A stretch of DNA of 64,000 bases from Candidatus Saccharimonadota bacterium (GCA_017404335.1 JAFRCN010000004.1:1-64000); one strand, 5' to 3'; counted from the stretch's first letter, positions 42,978 through 52,219 are shown. Made by a program: numbers and translations. Notes: generated by a model from the letters alone, not told the origin.

Positions 42978-45329
42978 ATGGAAAGATTAATAAAATATTT
43001 TAAACCGGAAAGATATATTTTAGACTTAACGGTTGATAAAAAGAAAAAATACATTGGCGGGGAAGTGACGGTAGTCGGAGAGGTTTTGGGTGAGGTTGTG
43101 AAATTTCATGCGGTGAATATGAAGATAAAAAAGGTCGTAGTTGATGAGGAAGAAGCCGAATTTGAACACAAGGACGGTGTTTTAAATGTTAATGTTAAGT
43201 TTTTAAAACATAACAATAAGAATTTAAAACATACTTTTAAGATTTTTTATGACGGGAAACTAAACGAAAATATGGAGGGGGCGTATTTGTCGACGTATGA
43301 GTATAACGGGAAGACGGAGACGATTGTTGCGACGCAGTTTGAGAGTCATTATGCGAGGGAGGCGTTTCCGTGTGTTGATGAGCCGGAAGCGAAGGCGGTG
43401 TTCGAACTTTCGATTACGACGGATTCGGATGATTTAATTCTGACAAACGTAGCTCTCGGCGAGCCGACACCGAGGATGTCGACGTATCTACTTGCGTTCG
43501 TGATTGGGAAATTTCACGGTAAGACGATAAAGAATAAGCACGGGGTGGAGATTACGACGTATTGTTCATTGGCGCAGGATCTAGATGCGGTAGATTTCGC
43601 GAATGAGGTTGCGGCGCGGTCGCTCGAGTTTTATGATGATAATTTTGGGATAGCGTATCCTTTGAAGAAATTAGACCAAGTGGCGCTGCCGGATTTTGAG
43701 GCGGGGGCGATGGAAAACTGGGGGTTGGTGACATATCGAGAATCGATGATGCTAGCCGGGAAGACGGCGACACTCGGGACGAAGAAGTCGGTGGCGTTGA
43801 CGGTGGCACATGAACTTTCGCATCAGTGGTTTGGGGATCTCGTGACGATGGAATGGTGGGACGATCTTTGGCTGAATGAATCGTTTGCGAGTGTGATGGA
43901 ATATTATGCGGTAGACTATGCTTATCCGGAATTTAAGATTTTTGAAGGATTCTATACGGGTGATTCGTATTTGGCTTTGCTTCGCGACGCGTATGAAGAT
44001 GTCCAGTCGGTGCACCAGGATGTTAATGACCCGGCGGAGATTGCGACGCTGTTCGACTCGGCGATTGTATATTCGAAGGGGGCGAGACTGATGCTTATGC
44101 TAATCCGGGCGATGGGGTGGGAGAAATTCTGCGAGGGGATTAAGGATTATTTTGAAAAGTTTCAATACCAAAATACGATTGGAGACGATTTGTGGGAGGC
44201 GCTGGCGCCGTACGCGGAGTTTGATGTAAAGAAATTGATGCATGCGTTTATCGACCGGCCGGGGTATCCGGTAGTTATGGAAGATGGCTCGCAGAAGAGA
44301 TTTCTGATCGACGGAGAACTTCGGGCGGAGAGCTGGCCGATTCCGAAAATTACGGAAGACATGAGCGGGCACTATATTTTAGATTTAACGGATAAAGAAT
44401 TCGCTGAGAGATTAGGTAGATTTGACGAACTGGATTTAGAGGGGAAGATTCGGCTCTTGGTTGACCGGAATTTGGTTGCGAAGACGAGTTTGGCGAGTTC
44501 GGCATCGCTTCTTGCTTTGGTTTCGAAATTTAAAAACGAAAATTCGGCGGCGGTGTGGGGGATTATTCTTTCGATTATTTCGGGGCTAAAGATATTTTTC
44601 GAGCCGGACTCTAAAGAAGAGACGAGTTTTAAGAAATTCGTCGGGGAATTAGTTAAACCGAAACTTACGGAGATTGGACTATTTACGAGGAAAACCGACG
44701 ACGAAAATACGATTCGGCTTCGGGTAATCTTACGCGGGCTAGATTTCTACGCGGAGACGAAGGAAAATATTAAAAAGTTAGCGGAAAAGTATAATGAAGA
44801 CTACGGTAAAATTGACGCGGAGATTCGGGAGGACGTTTTGGATGCGAAACTATACTTAGAGCCGGAGTTGATTGATAAGTATCTAGAAGATTATCAAAAA
44901 ATTGCGGACCCGGAAGTGAAATTTGAATTACTGTTCGCGGGGACGATTATGAAAGATGGGACGGTTTTAGATAAAATGGTTAAGCTTCTCGATAAACCGG
45001 AAGTGGTAAAACCGCAAGACCAACTGTATTTATATGTATATTTATATCGGAATCCAAAGACGCGGGAAAGAGTGTTTAGTTGGTTGAAAGAACATTGGGA
45101 ATACGTAAAGGGAATGGCGGGGGATAAGTCGCTTGAAAATTATCCGCGATATATGGCAAATACGATTCGAACGGAGAAGGAGTTTAAGGATTGGCAAGAA
45201 TTCTTCGGGGCGATGAAAGACGACCCGGCCATGTCTCGCGCGATTAAAATTGGAACGAAAGAAATCAAGGCGAGATTAAAAACGATAGAAGAAGACAAAG
45301 CCGGGGTTTATAAAGCTTTAGCGGGATGA
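42978..45329 (+). CDS. M1 family aminopeptidase
   Basis: 783 residues. The substrate motif GAMENWG and the zinc motif HELSHQWFGD...WLNESFA are complete; the N-terminal beta domain and the C-terminal helical ERAP-like domain are present. No signal peptide is seen, so it should act in the cytoplasm, trimming peptides, plausibly those released by FtsH with which it is co-transcribed. An organism that scavenges amino acids would benefit from this pairing. Confidence 0.95.
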   Translation: MERLIKYFKPERYILDLTVDKKKKYIGGEVTVVGEVLGEVVKFHAVNMKIKKVVVDEEEAEFEHKDGVLNVNVKFLKHNNKNLKHTFKIFYDGKLNENMEGAYLSTYEYNGKTETIVATQFESHYAREAFPCVDEPEAKAVFELSITTDSDDLILTNVALGEPTPRMSTYLLAFVIGKFHGKTIKNKHGVEITTYCSLAQDLDAVDFANEVAARSLEFYDDNFGIAYPLKKLDQVALPDFEAGAMENWGLVTYRESMMLAGKTATLGTKKSVALTVAHELSHQWFGDLVTMEWWDDLWLNESFASVMEYYAVDYAYPEFKIFEGFYTGDSYLALLRDAYEDVQSVHQDVNDPAEIATLFDSAIVYSKGARLMLMLIRAMGWEKFCEGIKDYFEKFQYQNTIGDDLWEALAPYAEFDVKKLMHAFIDRPGYPVVMEDGSQKRFLIDGELRAESWPIPKITEDMSGHYILDLTDKEFAERLGRFDELDLEGKIRLLVDRNLVAKTSLASSASLLALVSKFKNENSAAVWGIILSIISGLKIFFEPDSKEETSFKKFVGELVKPKLTEIGLFTRKTDDENTIRLRVILRGLDFYAETKENIKKLAEKYNEDYGKIDAEIREDVLDAKLYLEPELIDKYLEDYQKIADPEVKFELLFAGTIMKDGTVLDKMVKLLDKPEVVKPQDQLYLYVYLYRNPKTRERVFSWLKEHWEYVKGMAGDKSLENYPRYMANTIRTEKEFKDWQEFFGAMKDDPAMSRAIKIGTKEIKARLKTIEEDKAGVYKALAG

Positions 45330-45335
45330 TATAAT
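45327..45335 (+). promoter_or_regulatory. Leaderless promoter of the second secretion block
   Basis: TGA-TATAAT overlaps the aminopeptidase stop codon and ends seven bases before the ATG at 45343. Confidence 0.75.
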
Positions 45336-45342
45336 AGACAGT

Positions 45343-46071
45343 ATGGACAGTGCGAACGTGGGTGGGAATCACGGGGGATACTCTGGATATGGGGGAGTTA
45401 ATGGCGGGATGAATAACGGAGGGTCGGATTTTGAAACACAATTTAGAAATATGGTTGCAATGTCGGGTTCGGATAAGCAGTATACGGAGGCTTTAAGTCC
45501 AGAGAATTCTCCAATTCAAGAAAAAAGAAAAAACGGATTGGCCTTGATAGTGATGGTTACTCTAGCGGTAATAGGTGCGATAGGAGTAGTAATAACTGCT
45601 GGAATTTATGTTGGAGCTTTGGTGGAAAAAAGAAATAATGAAGAGCTTGAAGCTTCTTTGGCTGTTGACGAACAAGATGATGCAGCATTTTATAAGGATT
45701 TAAGTTTTAGCGCAGAAGGGGTTTCGGATATACCGATTTTGGTTTACGCGGCGGTAAAGAACGGAGAAGCGGTTTCGGCGGATTGGCTGGAAGAGTTTAA
45801 GACTGCTTCGGAAAGATACAGTAATAATTATAATAATAGATTACCGATTCCGCGCGATGCAACATTCGAAGAGGTTACTGTGGAATCAGATTTGGTTGGT
45901 GAGTTGTATCCTAATGTGGGCATTAGGAGGTTTATCTTGGAGACCTCAGAAGGGTGCGCGAGGTTTGACTTTTACGATGATTTATTGGTTATATATGATT
46001 ATGAGTTTTTGAAACAAAAGTGTGCGGGGGTGGAGTGGAATGTTTTAAAAGGCGATGAAACAACATATTAA
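45343..46071 (+). CDS. Small single-helix membrane protein, EGCxxFDF family
   Basis: 242 residues: Gly/Asn-rich tail (about 1-35), one membrane helix (about 65-90), exterior domain ending in SEGCARFDFYDD...LKQKCAG. The ending matches the proteins at 17089 and 46109-46672. The downstream region (46072-46108) separates it from a convergent paralog. Function unknown; context is the second cluster of VirB2-like fusions. Confidence 0.8.
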   Translation: MDSANVGGNHGGYSGYGGVNGGMNNGGSDFETQFRNMVAMSGSDKQYTEALSPENSPIQEKRKNGLALIVMVTLAVIGAIGVVITAGIYVGALVEKRNNEELEASLAVDEQDDAAFYKDLSFSAEGVSDIPILVYAAVKNGEAVSADWLEEFKTASERYSNNYNNRLPIPRDATFEEVTVESDLVGELYPNVGIRRFILETSEGCARFDFYDDLLVIYDYEFLKQKCAGVEWNVLKGDETTY

Positions 46072-46108
46072 AAATCAAGCTAGTTTTTAAACGGCAACGA
46101 TTGTCGTG

Positions 46109-46672
46109 TTAGCTAGGGTTGTCGCAACTTCCTTCTAATAGTTCATAATCTTGAAGTAGGGAAAAATCGGGTGAGAAATCGAAAATTGCGCATCCTTCAT
46201 TGGGAATATCGATTCGTATGCTGCGAAGATAGTTAAATGGATAGCGATCTTTGCTGGATTCAATTTCTCGGTTTATAGCATGGTACATTACTGGTTCATT
46301 TTTGCCAGAAATTGGGTCGTAATAAAAATTGTCCCCGAAGGAATTTGAGAGTGCGACAAAAAGCATAAAGCTATCATGTGAGATTTGTGTTTTGTTGAGG
46401 ATAGAAGCGTATATGAGAGGGAGAAAGTCTTTTGAAGCTTCTTGGCTAATTGGGATATTATAAAAAAAATCGGTTTTTGGATTGTCGTCCTGATATTCTT
46501 CGCAGTTTTCATCATCGTAGATTTGGCAGTATTCATTTAGACTATCGAACTCGTCCATTATGCTGTATTTTTTGGGTTCTAAATTGAATTTAAGCATGAT
46601 TAGGATAACGGCGGCAACTACTTCTAGAATTGTTATGGCGGACAGGGTTAAGATTCTTTTATCTTTTAGCAT
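46109..46672 (-). CDS. Small single-helix membrane protein, EGCxxFDF family
   Basis: 187 residues on the minus strand: short tail, one membrane helix (about 8-29), then an acidic exterior domain with a cysteine pair (CQIYDDENC) and the family ending NEGCAIFDFSPD...LLEGSCDN. It is a paralog of 45343, which it faces, and is divergent from the VirB2-like gene at 46778. Confidence 0.8.
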   Translation of the reverse strand: MLKDKRILTLSAITILEVVAAVILIMLKFNLEPKKYSIMDEFDSLNEYCQIYDDENCEEYQDDNPKTDFFYNIPISQEASKDFLPLIYASILNKTQISHDSFMLFVALSNSFGDNFYYDPISGKNEPVMYHAINREIESSKDRYPFNYLRSIRIDIPNEGCAIFDFSPDFSLLQDYELLEGSCDNPS

Positions 46673-46678
46673 AAGTTT

Positions 46679-46687
46679 ATTTTATCA
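46679..46687 (-). promoter_or_regulatory. Leaderless promoter of the 46109-46672 gene
   Basis: On the minus strand TGA-TAAAAT ends six bases before the ATG at 46672. Confidence 0.7.
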
Positions 46688-46759
46688 AATGTACTTATCT
46701 CAGTCAATTTGCCGGAGAATAGTAGGGTTTATAAAACTATTGTTAAAACTCATCGTGTA

Positions 46760-46768
46760 TGGTATGAT
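46760..46768 (+). promoter_or_regulatory. Probable -10 box of the 46778 gene
   Basis: TGG-TATGAT ends nine bases before the ATG at 46778, leaving almost no leader. Confidence 0.5.
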
Positions 46769-46777
46769 GATATAAGA

Positions 46778-48103
46778 ATGGGGAAAAAGGTCAGATTTTG
46801 TTTTGGGTTTACGTTAGGTCTTTTAATTTTAGGTAGCATTTTTTGTCGTAATGTTTTTGCTGATTGTGGAAATGTTGAAACTTCCGTTATAGATTGTCCG
46901 ACGATTGGCATGGAGACATCAAGGTATCTTGCTATGGATATTGTAAATATTTTGTCAGTTGGGATTGGGGTTGTGGGAGTCATTGGGATTACATTATTTG
47001 GAATTAGAGTCTTGACTGCGCGGGACAACCAGGCGCAAATTGCGGAGGCAAGGAAGAGATTTTTTCAGATATTCTTTGGTTTGGGTGTTTATCTGTTAAT
47101 GTGGACGGGAATAAACTGGTTGCTCCCAGGTGGGGTTATATATGGGAGAATCGAGGCCGAGAGTATTATGATTAGTCCATCAGTGAAGGAGATAGTACTA
47201 GGTCAAACTGGTAAACTAACTGTAGTTTTTTTTCCGTTGAACGCAGACAGTCAAGTAGTGGAGTGGGAATCATCGGATCCAAAAGTTGCTACAATTGATG
47301 AGTCTGGGAATGTGACCGGAATTTCTATTGGCGAGTCTACGATTACTGCAACGGCGGCGAATGGTTTAAGCTACCAGTCTACAGTGCGTATTGTTGCCGG
47401 TTATGATGAAACGGTAATAGATAGTGGCTCCGAGGCTTCTGATGCTTCTGATGCTTCTGATAGCTCTGATAGCGGGGGGTCTGATGGGGCGAGAAAAATA
47501 GCTAGTTCAAAGGCCGATGCGGTTTTTAAGGGTCCATATAATAATTATTGCAGTGATCAAGTAATTTTTCCTGGGAAAAAATATAATTTAACAGAAGGAC
47601 AGATTAGCAAGATTGCTAGGCGTGTTGAACACGAAGATTGTGCTAATCTATTGTCTTGTAGATTTTTAGCGTCACAGATAATAAACCTTTATGAATATCG
47701 CTTCAATCATAATCACAAAGAGGCAAGAGGGAAAACTTTTTGGGAATGGTTTAAAGCAACTGGGTGGTATAGAACTGGGTATTATGGACTTACGAATGCC
47801 AAAATGAAAAGGTCGGTTAAAGCCGTAATTGATGTGATTGTGGAGGGAAATCGAGTATTGCCGGCTGGGGTAGCTGGGTTTGATACTTTGGAACTAAATT
47901 ATCCGGGACACAAGTATAATATAGTGGGTTTCTACAATGAGAAAGGGAAGAGGCTCGATCTTACGAAGGCAACGGTTAATCAATTAATTCCTGGAAAAAC
48001 CATTTTGACTAGGCGTGGAGCAAGCAGTAAAAAGTTTTGGTGTATTACGACACGAAGCAGCAAAAAACACCCCTATGGTACGGCGTATACTTTTGGGGAT
48101 TAG
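46778..48103 (+). CDS. VirB2-like module with Ig-like (BIG2) and hydrolase-like domains
   Basis: 441 residues. A signal peptide (about 1-28) precedes a divergent VirB2-like pair of helices (about 55-75 and 95-115) and LLPGG; the CDxCNG motif is absent but cysteines occur at DCGN and DCPT. A BIG2-type Ig fold follows (about 130-210: VVEWESSDPKVATIDESGNVTGISIGESTITATA), then an Ala/Ser/Asp linker with ASD repeats and a C-terminal domain (about 255-441). That domain has ISKIARRVEHEDCANLL...ASQIINLYEYRF, loosely reminiscent of SleB-type wall hydrolases; this is a weak assignment. ATG at 46778 is preferred over an upstream TTG at 46709, which lies before the promoter. Confidence 0.75.
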   Translation: MGKKVRFCFGFTLGLLILGSIFCRNVFADCGNVETSVIDCPTIGMETSRYLAMDIVNILSVGIGVVGVIGITLFGIRVLTARDNQAQIAEARKRFFQIFFGLGVYLLMWTGINWLLPGGVIYGRIEAESIMISPSVKEIVLGQTGKLTVVFFPLNADSQVVEWESSDPKVATIDESGNVTGISIGESTITATAANGLSYQSTVRIVAGYDETVIDSGSEASDASDASDSSDSGGSDGARKIASSKADAVFKGPYNNYCSDQVIFPGKKYNLTEGQISKIARRVEHEDCANLLSCRFLASQIINLYEYRFNHNHKEARGKTFWEWFKATGWYRTGYYGLTNAKMKRSVKAVIDVIVEGNRVLPAGVAGFDTLELNYPGHKYNIVGFYNEKGKRLDLTKATVNQLIPGKTILTRRGASSKKFWCITTRSSKKHPYGTAYTFGD

Positions 48104-48117
48104 GATTGGATAAGGCG

Positions 48118-48600
48118 ATGAGAAATAACCGAATTAATACAAAAAGTAAAATAACTGTCGGAGTGGTGGCTGTTTTGACATTAGGTATTTTGGTTGGTAT
48201 TTTTGTTACCGTTATGGTTCGGTCGGAGAGCTTGGCTGAAAAAGGATACTGGGAGGAAAATGTTGTATTGTCTGAAGATTTTGATGAATTTTTGCATGAT
48301 AATTTTTATAGTTGTGTTATAGTCGCAATTGAAGGAGCACTGAGTGAGTATTTCTCGTCTATTTATCCGGAAGGTATAGGTTTGAGTTTGGTCGACCAAG
48401 ATGAGGAAATAGAAAATATAGACAATTTTAGGATTGTAGCTTCGGACGGAACTTTTCACACCGTCAGAAACTTAGTTGAGGTCGAGAAGTTGCGGGTCTA
48501 TGTTGGGGTGGATGAATTTGAAAAGGTTTATTCGCTCGAATGCTTTGATCGGGATGGAGAAGGTTTGGCAGAAGGAGATACAGATGGAGACGAGTTGTGA
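48118..48600 (+). CDS. Small single-helix membrane protein
   Basis: 160 residues: basic tail, one membrane helix (about 11-33), acidic exterior domain with two cysteines (FYSCVIVA and LECFDRD). Its stop TGA overlaps the ATG of the next VirB2-like fusion (TGATG), so translation is coupled, as for the 17089/17681 pair. No family is recognised. The upstream in-frame codons overlap the preceding gene and are not needed. Confidence 0.75.
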   Translation: MRNNRINTKSKITVGVVAVLTLGILVGIFVTVMVRSESLAEKGYWEENVVLSEDFDEFLHDNFYSCVIVAIEGALSEYFSSIYPEGIGLSLVDQDEEIENIDNFRIVASDGTFHTVRNLVEVEKLRVYVGVDEFEKVYSLECFDRDGEGLAEGDTDGDEL

Positions 48601-50504
48601 TGAGTAGCGTATATAATATTGGACTTTCTTTTTTCGCAGATTGCATTAACTCTATATTTTTTGGAGAGGTCTGCGATAATTGTGATGGGGCGGCGATTTA
48701 TAGTTTGTTGGCGGCGTCTATTCGGGTCTTAACTATTGGGGTAGGAATATTGGCCGTTATTGGAATTATGATAGTAGGAGTTTGCTATTTAAAGGCGGCT
48801 GGCGACCCCGCTAAACATAATAAGGCACGTTCTCGCTTGATAAATATTGGGATAGGGATTATGGTATACATTGTGCTTTTTGGTTTGGCTGAATTCTTGT
48901 TGCCTGGGGGGGTAATAAACCACCCAATTTCTTCAGACGAGGAAACCTCTTGTCCTGAGATTACTTACACTGATATTAAGATAAAAAGGCCAGAAAATCC
49001 CGGCAATGCTTATTGCGCTGAAGGTAAAAGCTTTGAGGCAAAATTGGCTAATGAACCTTATCCAAAAACTTCGGTTGGAAATTCTGGTGGGAATATTGAA
49101 TCATATTGGATTAATGTTCCGGCGGGGGCACATAGCGGAATGCCATTAGTGGTATTTTTACATGGTAGCTCCGAAAGTAAGAGTGCTAGTAGCGTTAAAA
49201 GGTTAGTCCAGGTAAAAAAGATGATTGAGCGAACAGATTTTATTTCTCTAGCACCAGTTAAAGGCGTAAGTGGGCTACATTCTTGGTCAAAAGATGCGGT
49301 ATTAGGTTTGATTGGTAAAGTTATTAATGACTATCAGATTGACTCTGCAAGAGTATATATTATGGGTTTCAGTCTTGGATCGCAAGCAACTTGGGGTATA
49401 GTTAGTAATTCTCCAGACTTGTTTGCGGCAGCTGCGCCTATTAGCGCTTGCTATTCTAGCGTGTCGAAGAGTGCTTTCTCTAAAGTTAAGCTAAGAGCTT
49501 ATGTTGGCACAAAGGATACAAACTGCAATGGGTATAAAACAATACGCGACTTTACAACAAGTGTAGGTGGCGAATTTATTTCATTAAAAGGAAAAGATCA
49601 CGGAGCGACTAGCGGGGCAATAGATTATGGGAATTTATTTGATTGGTTTTTGTCGCAAAGAAAGCAAGATTCTATTTATTCCGTTATCTCTTGCCCTTCG
49701 TCTGGTTCTTCGTCTAATTCTGCTGTTTCGACGGACCGGAGGTCTTTAATGGGTAGCGCTCCGATAATAACAAAAACCACGAAGGTTTATAACACAAAGA
49801 ATGGCGGTACAAACTATACATATATTGAGGCTAGGAACGCTATTCTTTATACATATCTTCATCGCGTTAATGGTCAAAATATAATTCTTCCAAATGTGGT
49901 AAAAGCCATAGAAAGAAAAAAGGCTAATTCAAATATTCTGGTGATATCTAATGGTTCTTTGGACAGCGGTCCTTTTATTGCCAACGGAAAGAAAAGGGAG
50001 CCAAATGCAAATCCTACATCTGGTCGTTTGACTTTGGTCACCGATGAATTTGGAAATACTGGATATGCACCCAAGAAGATTACGAGCGAGACTTTACTTA
50101 GTGGTGAGTCATCATATACTGACGCGGCAACTGGACAAACTATACAGGGTCGTAAAATTTTTTCGGCGCTCAATGGATTTGGGCCTATTTATCCTAAATG
50201 GGAGAGTGCTGATCCTGGTAGTAACCGTAGGTCTAGACAATTGTTGTGTGTGAAAGCCGATCAGACTTTTGCTATAATAACAAATTCACACGATAAAGAT
50301 AACGGCTGGGTAAAAGAAGATATGTTGGGTGTCGTTAAGGAAAACCAATGTTTTTCGGCTTACATGTTGGACGGAGGAGCCTCTGTTGGTACTGCGTGGA
50401 GAAGTAGTGCGGGCCAATCTTTTAATAAAGATTTTTATCCTGGTCTGGATAGAGGGTTAGGGTTATATATCGTCTTTACCTCTGACAATAATCCGCCTAA
50501 ATAA
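48600..50504 (+). CDS. VirB2-like module fused to esterase and phosphodiester glycosidase domains
   Basis: 634 residues. The N-terminus has DCINSIFFGEVCDNCDG (about 14-30), helices about 37-62 and 80-102 and LLPGG. An alpha/beta hydrolase follows (about 155-365): VVFLHGSSES, nucleophile motif GFSLGS, and KGKDHGA near its end, resembling polyhydroxybutyrate-depolymerase/feruloyl-esterase-type enzymes. The last 240 residues resemble the phosphodiester glycosidase (NAGPA-like) family, with NGFGPIYP and the signature YMLDGGAS. The enzymes should sit outside the cell. Substrates may be acylated or phosphodiester-linked wall sugars; that is inference. Confidence 0.82.
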   Translation: MSSVYNIGLSFFADCINSIFFGEVCDNCDGAAIYSLLAASIRVLTIGVGILAVIGIMIVGVCYLKAAGDPAKHNKARSRLINIGIGIMVYIVLFGLAEFLLPGGVINHPISSDEETSCPEITYTDIKIKRPENPGNAYCAEGKSFEAKLANEPYPKTSVGNSGGNIESYWINVPAGAHSGMPLVVFLHGSSESKSASSVKRLVQVKKMIERTDFISLAPVKGVSGLHSWSKDAVLGLIGKVINDYQIDSARVYIMGFSLGSQATWGIVSNSPDLFAAAAPISACYSSVSKSAFSKVKLRAYVGTKDTNCNGYKTIRDFTTSVGGEFISLKGKDHGATSGAIDYGNLFDWFLSQRKQDSIYSVISCPSSGSSSNSAVSTDRRSLMGSAPIITKTTKVYNTKNGGTNYTYIEARNAILYTYLHRVNGQNIILPNVVKAIERKKANSNILVISNGSLDSGPFIANGKKREPNANPTSGRLTLVTDEFGNTGYAPKKITSETLLSGESSYTDAATGQTIQGRKIFSALNGFGPIYPKWESADPGSNRRSRQLLCVKADQTFAIITNSHDKDNGWVKEDMLGVVKENQCFSAYMLDGGASVGTAWRSSAGQSFNKDFYPGLDRGLGLYIVFTSDNNPPK

Positions 50505-50529
50505 CGGGCAAAACTTTAAAGGTGGTAAA

Positions 50530-51603
50530 TTAGCGAATTTTACAGTCTTTAATGTCAGCAGCTTTTTTATTTGGATATTGGTAGTATAAACTATAGCTCT
50601 TGCTATCTTTAAAAGTTCCCCAACCTGTGCCGTGGACGCCATCCCATTTGCTGGTTGCGCTAGTCCCTCCGGTGTTTAGTGCAAAGAATTCTTCTTGACC
50701 ATTTTTTGTGCGGTAGTCCGTAATAAGAAACCAATGGGTCCCTTTACTTCCCCAAGAAGCATGGACTATCACAACGCCGTTTTGGTCAATGGTGCATTTA
50801 ATCTTTTGACTCCTATTGCCCGAGCAACGGTTTTGGTCTTTCGTGAAATTACCAGAATGGTTGCCGTCGGCATTGGTCGTAGGGATATATCGTTTTCCAG
50901 ACGAGTATGATTGGGATACCATGGCGTAAGTGGTGACCGCGCAGCCGGCCGAACCGATAGAAGATTTTCCGGCGTGATGTGGTTTAGATCCCCAGCGACT
51001 ATCTTTTTGGTTATATTGGTAAAAAGTGCGTCCAACCGAATTTGTATAAACCCAAACATTATGATTGTCTTCGTCTTTCTGTTTGGTTAAAGTTTGAAAA
51101 TCGCTGGGAATACCAGGACCACATTCACGAGGGCGAGTGCCAGATTTCCAGCCAAGCGAAGCAGAAGCGGAATCGGATGGGGATGTCGAGCTAGTAGAAG
51201 TATCGGTTCCTTTGCTGTCGACGTCGGTGCTAGTTTCGTTGGGGCAAACTTCGGGGGAACCGCCAAGCATGGTAGTGGTTAAATTTCCGGGTAGGAGCCA
51301 GCTTATAGCTAAGACTAGAATAATATATGTCACTAGCCCTAATAAAACTTGAAAAAGATGGCGACGAGCTTTTAGGGCGAGATTTTCATCTCCGCGAGAG
51401 GTTAGGTAACGAATTCCGAAGACCATAATGCCAATGACGGCGAGAATGCCGACGCCGATAGTCATGGCGCGGATTACATAGGCGAGAACTTGTATGACGG
51501 CTGAACCGTTACAATTATCGCAGACTTCGCCAAAAATGACGGTATTAATGCAGTTTTTAGTGGTCTCATTGGCGAAGATAGTGAAAAGATTGGTTAAGCT
51601 CAT
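50530..51603 (-). CDS. VirB2-like module fused to C39-like cysteine peptidase domain
   Basis: 357 residues on the minus strand. The N-terminus repeats NCINTVIFGEVCDNCNG (about 17-33), helices about 40-66 and 85-107 and LLPGN. A Ser/Thr linker leads to a peptidase_C39-like domain: FYQYNQKDSRWGS, SIGSAGCAVTTYAMV with the probable catalytic cysteine, and THWFLITDY with the histidine. The C39-like part of the wall hydrolase at 29096 is similarly built. A GGAAGAG site precedes the start. The gene converges on the 48600 gene with 25 bases between the stops. Confidence 0.82.
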   Translation of the reverse strand: MSLTNLFTIFANETTKNCINTVIFGEVCDNCNGSAVIQVLAYVIRAMTIGVGILAVIGIMVFGIRYLTSRGDENLALKARRHLFQVLLGLVTYIILVLAISWLLPGNLTTTMLGGSPEVCPNETSTDVDSKGTDTSTSSTSPSDSASASLGWKSGTRPRECGPGIPSDFQTLTKQKDEDNHNVWVYTNSVGRTFYQYNQKDSRWGSKPHHAGKSSIGSAGCAVTTYAMVSQSYSSGKRYIPTTNADGNHSGNFTKDQNRCSGNRSQKIKCTIDQNGVVIVHASWGSKGTHWFLITDYRTKNGQEEFFALNTGGTSATSKWDGVHGTGWGTFKDSKSYSLYYQYPNKKAADIKDCKIR

Positions 51604-51696
51604 TGCAATTCTCTTCCTTTATTTTATAATTATATTCTATTAAGGTGGTTTGCAGACAGTTACTAATTATGTTATTGTTCAATTTAAGTCAAAATT

Positions 51697-51783
51697 TGGT
51701 GCCCGAGACAGGGGTTGAACCTGCACGTCCGTGAGGACACTAGCACCTGAAGCTAGCGCGTCTGCCAATTCCGCCACTCGGGC
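51697..51783 (-). tRNA. tRNA-Leu(CAG)
   Basis: Minus-strand class II tRNA of 87 bases with a long variable arm (TGTCCTCACGGACG), acceptor GCCCGAG/CTCGGGC, anticodon stem CTAGC/GCTAG with loop TTCAGGT giving CAG, and encoded CCA. Confidence 0.95.
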
Positions 51784-51800
51784 TTGGGGTTATTATAGCA

Positions 51801-51831
51801 CAAAAATTCCCCGACGACTAGGTCGTCGGGG
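51801..51831 (-). terminator. Intrinsic terminator of the 51861-52187 gene
   Basis: CCCCGACGAC/GTCGTCGGGG, a perfect 10-bp stem with a 3-base loop (51809-51831), followed on the minus strand by AATTTTTG. Confidence 0.9.
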
Positions 51832-51860
51832 AGGTAGGTAAGGTGCTAGTGAGAAAGGGT

Positions 51861-52187
51861 TTAACCCGGGACTTCATCGGAAAGTGATTTGACGCGCTTC
51901 TTGATGTACAGAAACTCAATCACCGACAGATGACTCTCGATTCGATTCCGGAGATACGCCCATTCCTTCGGGTCACGCTCGCCGTTGTAGTAGGTGACAA
52001 AGGTTGCCCCGTCGTCAATGTTGCCGTCCTCGTCGAGACGAATGCGATGGTTGACCTTTTCGAGCGAATGACCCGCCGGGATTTCCCGGAAAATGTCAAA
52101 CCCACATTCTTCAAGGTAATTCCTCAGCCCAGCGCTTCCGTTCTTCTCGAGACGGACCTTAATCTCAATCTTCTCTACCATCTGCAT
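51861..52187 (-). CDS. Small soluble protein of unknown function
   Basis: 108 residues, charged and cytoplasmic, with alternating beta and helix patterns (KIEIKVRLEKNGS..., HRIRLDEDGNIDDGATFVTYYNGE, then a C-terminal helix). The first part recalls CYTH-like or small RNA-binding folds, but no family is claimed. It has a near-ideal promoter, a very strong ribosome site (AAGGAGGGG) and a strong terminator, so it is probably abundant. Translation may begin at 52187 or at the second ATG, 52181. Codon use is C-rich, unlike most of the window. Confidence 0.75.
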   Translation of the reverse strand: MQMVEKIEIKVRLEKNGSAGLRNYLEECGFDIFREIPAGHSLEKVNHRIRLDEDGNIDDGATFVTYYNGERDPKEWAYLRNRIESHLSVIEFLYIKKRVKSLSDEVPG

Positions 52188-52219
52188 AAATCACCCCTCC
52201 TTAATACAGATATAACTCT

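Noticed and set aside
46688-46777. TTG start at 46709 for the VirB2-like gene
   Set aside because: It lies upstream of the probable -10 box, and the ATG at 46778 begins a good signal peptide.
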